Shown one piece after another: positions 1 to 7,036 of a stretch of 29,830 nt of DNA. The stretch's first letter is position 1. Each line of letters begins with the position of its first letter. The position numbers and the translations under genes are program-made. The stretch lies in contig JAKRSG010000075.1 in the NCBI GenBank assembly GCA_022402405.1, positions 1 to 29,830 of the forward strand, read 5' to 3'. The stretch is from Bacteroidia bacterium. GTDB lineage: Bacteria; Bacteroidota; Bacteroidia; UKL13-3. A model generated the notes under the pieces. It had not been told where the DNA came from. It searched no databases and saw only the letters and a list, made by a program, of their open reading frames with translations.

Positions 1-426
1 ATCCCTGCCGAAGAGAAATCTTTTACCATCCAAACCAAACAAACCTGCTCCGATTGTTATTTTCCGCCAGTGGGCACGCATATAGATACTACTTTTATGG
101 CAGATGATGGCTTAACGCATACTTTGGGCTTACCTAAAAAAATAAATTACCCTTATGGCAATTTAGAAATTAGCAATAGCACCAAAATAAATATGTGCGA
201 AGGCGTGTATTTGCTTAATAAAGATAGCCTAATACTCAGTGGTCCGCCACAAAGCAAAGGTATGGCCATACCTTCTTGTTATGGCATAGATTCTATTGCA
301 CAAGGCAGCTATAATAGTATGTTGGTAGTTTCGCAAGGCAGCGCCTTGGTATTAGATGCAGGTAGCAAAACCTATGTAAAAAATGGAGGCGCTATTTATG
401 TAAAACAAAATGGTAGTGCACAAAAT

Positions 427-455
427 GGCGGATAATTATCCGCCCGAACAGGCGG
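427..455. repeat. Palindromic mini-element inserted in frame
   Basis: GGCGGATAATTATCCGCC (427-444) is a perfect 18-bp palindrome. It is followed by a second small hairpin, CCGCC-CGAACA-GGCGG (440-455). GGCGG occurs at both 427-431 and 451-455, as expected for a 24-bp insertion with a 5-bp target duplication. Removing 24 bp restores a smooth reading, QNGGNSYW. The insert length is a multiple of three but carries TAA in the host frame. It resembles REP-type or palindromic mini-elements mobilised in trans. Confidence 0.65.
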
Positions 456-1932
456 CAACAGCTATTGGCAAGACACCTGCATAGAAGATTCTATATTGGT
501 AGATTTGGTTTTACCCGACCCTACCTGCGTTACGCCGCGCATTACACCCGATGATTTAACTTATTTCTTTAAGCCCAATAGTTTAAATAGAGTAAGCATT
601 TCTGTTATAAACGAATGTGGCATTATACACGATACGCTGGCGTATATTTTTGTTTCTGATACCCCCAAAGTAAGAGTATCTGTGCCAGCAATGGCCTGCG
701 AAGGTGTGGGTACAGCGTATATGCGGGTATTAAACAAACCAGCAGAACCCGTGCGTTATGCTTTTGAGTTAACAGAATATTTAGATTCTAGTAGTTATTA
801 TATCTCTATTTATAACCCATCTAAGGTGTATTCGTATAGCCAAACAGGCATTTTACCCGATACATTTTACTTTACAGATTATTATTTTAAAGGAGGCAGA
901 AAGTATTTGGCTTCGCTTAGTGTAATAGGTGCTTGTGGTAGTGTAGATGTTTATGATACCATTCATATTCCTTCTGGGGTAGGCATTAGTTTAAGCAAGC
1001 CAAAAGCTTATGCTAGTCCCATAAATGGAGCCACCAGCATACAACTTAACGCCCATATTTCTATTGCCGATAGTTTTAGATGGGAGCCAACAACATGGCT
1101 TAATAGAACAGATACTACTGTGGTAATTAGTACGCCAGAGGATAGTATAGAATATTGGCTTATTGCCAAATATGGTTCTTGTATGGCTACCGATACTGTA
1201 AAAATAGTATACAACCGTGTGGCCAATGCAGGAGTTAGCGATACACTTTGTTTTACTACCGATAGCGTATTGCTGGGCAACTCATACGATATGAGTATAT
1301 TTTTAGGTTGTTTGTATTACATAGGTGGAACAGAGTTTTATGATATGTATAAAACCTATACCTATTCCGACCCAGGATATTTTAGGTATTTTACTCATTT
1401 TATGATGCACCTAGAAAGAATAAATGACTGGTCTAATTGCGGAGCCATATTTTTAGATAACTTTAAACACCAAGTGTACCGCCGCCAAATAATGAATGCG
1501 CCGTGGTTTAAAGAGTACTATCTTAACTTTATGCAAATGACAGATCCAGACATGGCCGCTTTTGACTTATTTGTAACTGGCATTAATGGTAATAGTGAGT
1601 GGCAAAACAACTTAGATGCCCAAGGCGACTGGGGTAGTCACCAAATGTGTACAGAAGCCATGTTTGAGGCATACAATGCCTTTTTAGGAGCGCATTTAGC
1701 AGAAGTATCATGTACTTGGTCTAAGGTAGAAAATGAAGAAATAGTTCCTATCTCCCATGGCGATGAATGGTTTGTTTTGGCTGATAAATTGGAGCAAAGC
1801 ACCTTATACATTCAACAAGTAAAAACCCTAGCGGTCATACAGTAAGTAATGCCCAAAAACGCACTATCAAAAATGAAGGTATCCAATTAAGCAACGCACC
1901 TAATCCATTTTTAGGTTCAACCCAAATACAAT

Positions 1933-1950
1933 GGCGGATAATAACCCGCC
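1933..1950. repeat. Second, diverged copy of the palindromic mini-element
   Basis: GGCGGATAATAACCCGCC matches the element at 427-444 at 16 of 18 positions. It lies inside the T9SS sorting-domain coding region, where it is read in an open frame as WRIITR and so adds residues instead of a stop. Without a homologue it cannot be proven to be an insertion, but the similarity to the first copy is too high for chance. Confidence 0.5.
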
Positions 1951-2136
1951 ACGACATCCAAACCTACCAACAGGCTCGGTTAATAATAACCGATGTAATG
2001 GGCAAAACCATATATACCCAAAACCTAACAAAACCCATTGGCAGCATTGAGTTTGATGCCACACAACTGCCAGCTGGCATTTATTATTACAGCATACAAT
2101 TGGACGAACAAACAAGGCAAACGAAAATGATGTTGG

Positions 2137-2172
2137 TATTGTAGTGGCGGAAATTTTTCTTCCCCTACAATA
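2137..2172 (+). terminator. Stem-loop across the stop codon of the decayed T9SS gene
   Basis: TATTGTAG (2137-2144) and CTACAATA (2165-2172) form a perfect 8-bp stem that includes the TAG stop. The loop holds an inner GGAA/TTCC pairing. There is no clean U-tract after it, so it may be an mRNA 3'-end structure instead of a strong intrinsic terminator. Confidence 0.4.
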
Positions 2173-2200
2173 CTGCATTTCCTCTACTGCTTGTCAAAAA

Positions 2201-2236
2201 ATTGTCACAATGCCAGTTATTGATTTTTGTCACAAT
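2201..2236. promoter_or_regulatory. Paired TTGTCACAA operator-like sites upstream of the heme-uptake genes
   Basis: The near-palindrome ATTGTCACAAT at 2201-2211 is repeated as TTGTCACAAT at 2227-2236, 25 bp apart start to start. A partial copy, TTGTCAAAA, lies at 2191. Each full copy is an inverted repeat TTGT-C-ACAA. The pair sits in the only sizeable intergenic gap before the TonB receptor operon, as expected for a dimeric repressor or activator controlling it. No specific regulator can be assigned. Confidence 0.4.
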
Positions 2237-2283
2237 TTAATGTGGGGCAATTAAATTTTCTTTGCAGGCTATTTAGTCTTACT

Positions 2284-4314
2284 GTGCACGTAACAAAAAG
2301 GTATTTATTAAGTCATGAGCCGCTCATTTATAGCGTGTTTTTGCTTTGTGCCTTGAGTTGTTTAAGCCTTTCTGCACAAAGGCTAGATTCTCTTCAAAGC
2401 TTAGAAGAAATGGTAGTTACCGGCCAGTATGAGGCTAATAGCCTTTCTAAGTCGGTTTTAAAAGTTAAAGTAATAGACGCCAAACGCATAGAATCGCAGG
2501 GTGCTTTTTCGTTGCATCAAGTTTTGGTAAATGAGTTAAATGTTAGAGTAATGCAAGACCCTGTTTTAGGAAGCAATATTCAGCTTCAGGGTGTAGGCGG
2601 TAACAATATAAAAATCTTAATAGACGGGGTGCCAGTAATTGGCAGAGAGAGCGGTGGCATAGATTTATCACAAATTAATTTGCATTCGGTAGAGAGAATA
2701 GAATTAGTAGAGGGGCCAATGAGCGTTAACTTTGGCACCGATGCCTTGGGTGGCGTAATAAACATCATTACAAAAAAGCAAAAAGCGAACACTAAAACCG
2801 CTCGTGTGGGTGCTTATTATGAGAGTATCGGACAAGCAAATGCAGATATGGCAATTGGTTCAGCCAGTGGTAAAAACAGTATTTTGCTTATGGGTAACAG
2901 AAATTTCTTTGGTGGTTATAGTGAGGATAACTCGAGTAGAAACAAGCTATGGAAGCCTAGAACTCAATATAATGCAGAGCTAAGTTATACCCGTTTTATT
3001 GATAAAGGTTCTTTTAGATTTACTAACCAATTTTTTACTGAGGGCTTAATTGATAGAGGCGTGCCAAATGTAGACTGGACGCAGGCTTCGGCAATTGATA
3101 AGCACTTTAGAACTACACGATACACTTCTAGTTTTTTCTACGATAAAAAGCATGATGGTAAGAGAAATATTAATGTAATTGCTGCTTATAATGGATATTT
3201 AAGAAGGTATAATACTTATGTAAAAGACTTGGTTTCTTTAGAAGAAAACCTGGTTCCGGTAAGCTATGAACACGATACAAACTGGTTTCATCAGGTAATG
3301 AGTAGAGGTACTTATGCCAATGTGGCTTTCTCAAAAAAGATGAGTTATCAATTGGGTTACGAGTTTAATCATGAATACTCTTCTGGCTCTAGAGTGGGCG
3401 GTAATGCTGTAAATATGGGAGATTATAACCTCTTTACCAGTGCAGAATTAAAGCCTTTAAAAAGGTTGTTGTTACGACCAGCTTTACGGGTAATTTATCA
3501 TACCAAATACCAAGCGCCTGTAGTTCCTAGTATTAATTTTAAATATGATTTTACCGAAGATTTAGTGTTAAGAGGCTCGTACGCTCGCGGGTTTAGAGCG
3601 CCAAGTTTAAAAGAATTGCATCTTCAATTTGTAGATGCCGCCCACAACATACGTGGTAATACCAATCTTAGCGCCGAAACCTCGGATAATTTTCAACTTG
3701 GATTTACCTACACCCACAAATGGTTTAATAAACTCATTCGGTTCGAACCAAACCTATTTTATAACCATATAAAAGATATGATTGATTTAGCAAGAGTGGG
3801 AGCGGGTAATGAGGCCCTGTTTCAGTATGTTAATATCAATAATTTTACGAGTTTAGGAGCAGCCTGTAATTTGGAGTACAGAACTCAAGCTTATTTTGCT
3901 TCTTTGGGTTATTCTTTGACCGGCAGGAAAAATGAACTTCAAAATTTTACTGGTACGGATGCCTTTTTTTACGCTCACGAATGGCGTTTAAATGCTGGTT
4001 ATAATTGGGTTAAACAAAACCTTAGTTTAAATTATTTTTGTAAACTAAATGGCAGAATGCAAATCTATCAATACAATACTTTGCAAAATGATGTTTCTTT
4101 AAACTACATAGATGCTTTTGCTTTAATGGATGTAACTATGAGTAAATCGTTTTATAAAAACCGATTATCTATAACTACGGGACTAAAAAATATTTTGAAT
4201 GTAATAAATGTAAATGCTAGTTTAATTGGTGGAGTGCACTCTACTGGCTCGGGTATGGCCGCAGCTGGCATGGGAAGAACAGGTTTTATAGGTGTAAAAT
4301 ATAACTTTTTGTAA
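2284..4314 (+). CDS. TonB-dependent outer-membrane receptor, probably heme (HmuR-like)
   Basis: This protein should import a scarce ligand, probably heme or hemoprotein iron, across the outer membrane using TonB energy. A signal peptide ends at SLSAQ. It is followed by a TonB-box-like EEMVVTGQ, a plug domain (LIDGVPVIGRESGGIDLSQI; VERIELVEGPMSVNFGTDALGGVINIITKK) and a 22-strand-type barrel ending in an aromatic-rich strand (GFIGVKYNFL). The FRAPSLKELHLQFVDAAHN segment followed by GNTNL matches the FRAP/NPDL boxes of heme receptors. The next gene starts at the base after the stop, so the two are translationally coupled, and it encodes an HmuY-like protein, which supports heme as ligand. There is no in-frame ATG before the signal peptide. 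GTG at 2284 is my preferred start; TTG at 2227 falls inside an operator-like repeat. An ATG at 2315 in another frame runs only 13 codons. Confidence 0.85.
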   Translation: MHVTKRYLLSHEPLIYSVFLLCALSCLSLSAQRLDSLQSLEEMVVTGQYEANSLSKSVLKVKVIDAKRIESQGAFSLHQVLVNELNVRVMQDPVLGSNIQLQGVGGNNIKILIDGVPVIGRESGGIDLSQINLHSVERIELVEGPMSVNFGTDALGGVINIITKKQKANTKTARVGAYYESIGQANADMAIGSASGKNSILLMGNRNFFGGYSEDNSSRNKLWKPRTQYNAELSYTRFIDKGSFRFTNQFFTEGLIDRGVPNVDWTQASAIDKHFRTTRYTSSFFYDKKHDGKRNINVIAAYNGYLRRYNTYVKDLVSLEENLVPVSYEHDTNWFHQVMSRGTYANVAFSKKMSYQLGYEFNHEYSSGSRVGGNAVNMGDYNLFTSAELKPLKRLLLRPALRVIYHTKYQAPVVPSINFKYDFTEDLVLRGSYARGFRAPSLKELHLQFVDAAHNIRGNTNLSAETSDNFQLGFTYTHKWFNKLIRFEPNLFYNHIKDMIDLARVGAGNEALFQYVNINNFTSLGAACNLEYRTQAYFASLGYSLTGRKNELQNFTGTDAFFYAHEWRLNAGYNWVKQNLSLNYFCKLNGRMQIYQYNTLQNDVSLNYIDAFALMDVTMSKSFYKNRLSITTGLKNILNVINVNASLIGGVHSTGSGMAAAGMGRTGFIGVKYNFL

Positions 4315-5322
4315 ATGATAAATAGATTACTGTATACAGCTTTATTTGGATTAACTTTATTGTTTTTGGCTTCTTGTGAAAAGCCAGAAACGCCTTATAA
4401 ATTGCCTCCTAGGCCAGATAATCCGCCTAGAATGTTGCAGGTAGATTTGGGCGATAATTACGAGCAGCAATCGTTTATAAACATTATAGATTCGCAGTTT
4501 CTAAAAGCCGTTGTAAATATTAATACGTGGGACTTATCTTTTGATTGTAAGCCCGATGCACATCGAGTATTAATGAATGATGGTAAGGGGGTTTTGGTAG
4601 GTATTATGAAATCGGATAGTTTCATCCACGACCTTAAGCCAAGAGATGTGCGTTTTAAGTGGGATGCGGCTTCGGGTGGCGATTCTATTGTAATTAAAAA
4701 TTGGTTCGACCCAACTATTTATGGTAAAGAAATATATGTAATTGATAGGGGTGTGGCCGCGGCAGCTTCTGGTAAAAGATATTTTCAGTTTAGAATGGTT
4801 AAGGGTTTAAGCACCCATTTTGCTATTGAAATTGCCTCTATGAATGGAGCGTTTTTGAAGCGTGTAGAAATGGTGAAAGACCCCAACAAAAACAAGATAT
4901 ATTTTAGTTTCGATAACCTGGAGAGTCTCAATTTTGAACCCAATAATACCGATTGGCACTTCTGTTTTTTACCTACTCGATGGATATATTATGAATATAA
5001 TCCGCCTTTACTTTATATAGTTACAGGAATTCATATCAATCCTAATTTGGTGTCTGTGGCTATTGATAGCTCTATGACTTATGAGTCTATTACTACTAAA
5101 GATGTTATTGGCTTAAGCTATGAAGAGCGCAGAGATGTGCTTGGCTTTGAATGGAAAATTTACGATTTTAATCAGGGTAGGTACTTGAGCAGAAAGTATG
5201 TAAATTACATTTTTAAAATGAAAGGTTCTAATGCCACCTATTATAAATTGCGCTTCTTAGATTTTTATAGTAAGCAAGGCGTAAAAGGCGTTCCACGATT
5301 TGAAGTTTCGGAAATAAAATAA
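4315..5322 (+). CDS. HmuY-like heme-binding lipoprotein
   Basis: The start ATG directly follows the receptor stop (TAA-ATG). The N-terminus is a lipoprotein signal peptide with lipobox LASC (Cys21). The following EKPE is acidic/charged, as seen in surface-exposed Bacteroidota lipoproteins. The body has the HmuY-family features: a TWDLSF strand near residue 75 and a C-terminal YYKLRFLDFYSKQGVKGVP segment. HmuY proteins bind heme on the cell surface and pass it to a TonB receptor, and the gene order fits that partnership. At 335 residues it is longer than classical HmuY (about 200), with extra sequence in the middle. I cannot point to the two heme-ligating histidines, so the ligand is inferred from family and context. 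Confidence 0.75.
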   Translation: MINRLLYTALFGLTLLFLASCEKPETPYKLPPRPDNPPRMLQVDLGDNYEQQSFINIIDSQFLKAVVNINTWDLSFDCKPDAHRVLMNDGKGVLVGIMKSDSFIHDLKPRDVRFKWDAASGGDSIVIKNWFDPTIYGKEIYVIDRGVAAAASGKRYFQFRMVKGLSTHFAIEIASMNGAFLKRVEMVKDPNKNKIYFSFDNLESLNFEPNNTDWHFCFLPTRWIYYEYNPPLLYIVTGIHINPNLVSVAIDSSMTYESITTKDVIGLSYEERRDVLGFEWKIYDFNQGRYLSRKYVNYIFKMKGSNATYYKLRFLDFYSKQGVKGVPRFEVSEIK

Positions 5323-5329
5323 AATAGAT

Positions 5330-6397
5330 ATGACTCACTCAAAATTACATTTAGTTTTCTCTTTTCTTTTGTTAGTTTTCTTGATTGTTAAACCAGAAGA
5401 AATGTTGGCTCAGACCGAACCAGAGACACATTTAAAAAATTTGAAACAGCTAACCTTTGGTGGCGATAATGCTGAGGCTTATTGGAGCTTTGATAATAAG
5501 AAATTATGCTTTCAAAGTAATTATAAGAAGTGGGGTGTAAGTTGCGATCAAATTTATATGTTAGATATAAATGCTAAGTTAGATACTACTAAAGCTCCGC
5601 AATTAATAAGCACAGGAAAGGGTAGAACTACGTGTAGTTATTATATGCCCGATAACAAACATATTTTATACGCCTCTACGCATTTAGGAAACCAAAATTG
5701 TCCGCCAGAACCGCCACCTAGCAAGCGCTATTTATGGGCTATTTATCCAGATTTCGACATTTTTGTGGCCGATGAAAAGGGCAAAATTGTAAAGCAGTTA
5801 ACTTCAGAACCGGGCTACGATGCAGAAGCTACTGTTAGTCCGAAAGGGGATAAAATTGTATTTACCAGCACCCGCAATGGCGACTTAGACTTATACATCA
5901 TGGATATTGATGGAAAGAATGTTAAGCAAATTACCTTTGGATTGGGGTATGATGGCGGGGCTTTTTTCTCGCCAGATGGAAAGAAATTGGTATTTAGAGC
6001 TTCTCGTCCGCAAACAGAAGAAGAGATAAAAGATTATAAAGAGTTACTTGCTCAAGGATTGGTAGCGCCAACCAATATGGAAATTTACACCTGCAATATT
6101 GATGGTAGCGATTTAAAGAAAATTACTAATTTGGGTAAGGCTAATTGGGCTCCGTTTTATCATCCTTCTGGCAAGAAGATTATTTTTAGTTCCAATCATC
6201 ATAGTGAGCGTGGCTACGATTTTCAGTTGTACATGATAAACGAAGATGGCAGCGGACTAAAGAAAATTACTTCACAAAGTTTGTTTAATGCTTTCCCAAT
6301 GTTTTCGCCAGATGGCAAGAAGTTGGTTTTCTCGAGTAATCGCAACAACGGTGGCACCAGAGATACTAATTTGTTTATAGCAGATTGGGTAGATTAA
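5330..6397 (+). CDS. Secreted TolB-like (PD40) beta-propeller protein
   Basis: A signal peptide (ending near MLAQ, residue 27) is followed by repeated PD40/TolB blades: DAEATVSPKGDKIVFTS, GGAFFSPDGKKLVFRA, WAPFYHPSGKKIIFSS and NAFPMFSPDGKKLVFSS, each next to a NVKQIT/DLKKIT strand. A cysteine-containing stretch (TTCSYYMPDNKHILYASTH, then NCPPEPPPS) separates the first two blades and is seen in a Bacteroidota subgroup of these proteins. It lies 7 bp after the HmuY-like gene, so it is probably in the same transcript. It probably works in the periplasm or at the outer membrane. Its role in ligand uptake is unproven, since TolB-like propellers mostly mediate protein contacts. The TAA stop shares the TTAA at 6394-6397 with the convergent downstream gene. 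Confidence 0.8.
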   Translation: MTHSKLHLVFSFLLLVFLIVKPEEMLAQTEPETHLKNLKQLTFGGDNAEAYWSFDNKKLCFQSNYKKWGVSCDQIYMLDINAKLDTTKAPQLISTGKGRTTCSYYMPDNKHILYASTHLGNQNCPPEPPPSKRYLWAIYPDFDIFVADEKGKIVKQLTSEPGYDAEATVSPKGDKIVFTSTRNGDLDLYIMDIDGKNVKQITFGLGYDGGAFFSPDGKKLVFRASRPQTEEEIKDYKELLAQGLVAPTNMEIYTCNIDGSDLKKITNLGKANWAPFYHPSGKKIIFSSNHHSERGYDFQLYMINEDGSGLKKITSQSLFNAFPMFSPDGKKLVFSSNRNNGGTRDTNLFIADWVD

Positions 6398-6828
6398 GCT
6401 TTCTTAATCACATCCCAACTATGGTCGCCTAGGAGTTTTACGGAGGCAACAAAATTTCCTGGCGACTTACTTCTTCCCCATTCTGTGGGGCCAATGATAG
6501 ACAATTTAAAGTGATCGTCTTTTTCGTATAAATGGTAAACCTGACCAATTACAGGCTGGAAACGCATGTCGGAGGCATAGATATTTTCTGAGACCTTAAG
6601 TCTGCTTTCAATTTCTCGCACTTGTTCCATAATTAAATCGGCCTGTTTTTTAAGCAAAGCCATTTCTTGGTTGGCATAATGGTGCATGGCCTCCACGGCG
6701 TTTGCCCTTATTTTGCCCTTATCTACAGCCTTAATTACGGGCGATCCAACGCTTAAAGGTATAGGCGATAAGTTTGCCGGACCAATATAACTTCCGTCTT
6801 CGTTAACTAAATTCTTTTCTTCGGTCAT
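6394..6828 (-). CDS. DUF2452 family protein
   Basis: A 144-residue cytoplasmic protein with no signal peptide or membrane segment. It matches the DUF2452 pattern: an N-terminal NLSPIPLSVGSPVIK region, a helical EAMHHYANQEMALLKKQADLIMEQVREIESRL coiled-coil-like section (about residues 45-80), then a conserved C-terminus with FQPVIGQVYHLYEK, IGPTEWGRS and VKLLGDHSWDVI. Function is unknown. The stop codon overlaps that of the convergent TolB-like gene by two bases within TTAA. Upstream, a -7-like TATTTTTG lies on the minus strand at 6878-6871, about 42 bp before the ATG, without a clear -33 element. The terminator of the preceding minus-strand block (6989-6921) separates it from that block. Confidence 0.75.
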   Translation of the reverse strand: MTEEKNLVNEDGSYIGPANLSPIPLSVGSPVIKAVDKGKIRANAVEAMHHYANQEMALLKKQADLIMEQVREIESRLKVSENIYASDMRFQPVIGQVYHLYEKDDHFKLSIIGPTEWGRSKSPGNFVASVKLLGDHSWDVIKKA

Positions 6829-6864
6829 TTTTTATTTAACCCTTTTGTGTTCTCATTGTTTTGG

Positions 6865-6873
6865 CTGAACCAA
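6865..6873 (+). repeat. Intergenic copy of the over-represented motif CTGAACCAA
   Basis: CTGAACCAA here is embedded in a small perfect inverted repeat, TTTTGG-CTGAA-CCAAAA. It shares TGGCTGAACCAAAA with the intergenic copy at 22843-22851 (minus strand). Confidence 0.5.
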
Positions 6874-6920
6874 AAATAGGTACTTCACTTTATATTTAGA
6901 ATGCCTTTTTTAATAACTAA

Positions 6921-6989
6921 TAATAAAAAAAAGATTTTTAATAACCCAATACTGCCCTGAACCAAATATTGAGTTATCAAAAATCTTTT
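6921..6989 (-). terminator. Strong intrinsic terminator of the regulator/propeller block
   Basis: Arms at 6989-6967 and 6951-6929 form a 23-bp stem around a 15-nt loop. In the minus-strand RNA, 21 pairs are Watson-Crick and the two differences are G-U and U-G wobbles; in plus-strand RNA they would be A-C mismatches. The 3' arm runs into CTTTTTTTTATT on the minus strand, a good U-tract. It lies 48 bp past the stop of the last gene of the block (7037). The loop contains the motif CTGAACCAA (6957-6965). Confidence 0.75.
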
Positions 6990-7036
6990 ATAGTTTCAAT
7001 ACACCTATTTATCGCGGATAATTAAGGTTGTTTTAT

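Larger units (their letters stand above)
1..2144 (+). pseudogene. Decayed T9SS-secreted surface protein gene (5' end outside window)
   Basis: Frame 1 is open from the first base to a TAA at 433-435, reopens in the same frame to a TAA at 1843-1845, and the C-terminal part continues in frame 3 to a TAG at 2142-2144. The N-terminal stretch has the glycine/asparagine-rich 'VLDAGSKTYVKNGG' style common in Bacteroidota adhesin-like proteins. The frame-3 tail begins near NPSGHTVSN and contains APNPF, RLIITDVMGKTIY and LPAGIYYYSI, which are hallmarks of a type A T9SS sorting domain. Two lesions break the gene. A 24-bp palindromic insertion at about 427-455 supplies the first stop, and the A5 run at 1821-1825 is one base short of restoring the frame. 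The product was probably an exported surface or extracellular protein. Recoding is possible but unlikely. The sorting domain is clear; no catalytic domain was recognised. Confidence 0.75.

Noticed and set aside
3733..3742. Palindrome GGTTCGAACC, also present near 20167
   Set aside because: Both are inside coding sequence and can be explained by the over-represented GAACCAA/TTGGTTC core; not treated as separate sites.
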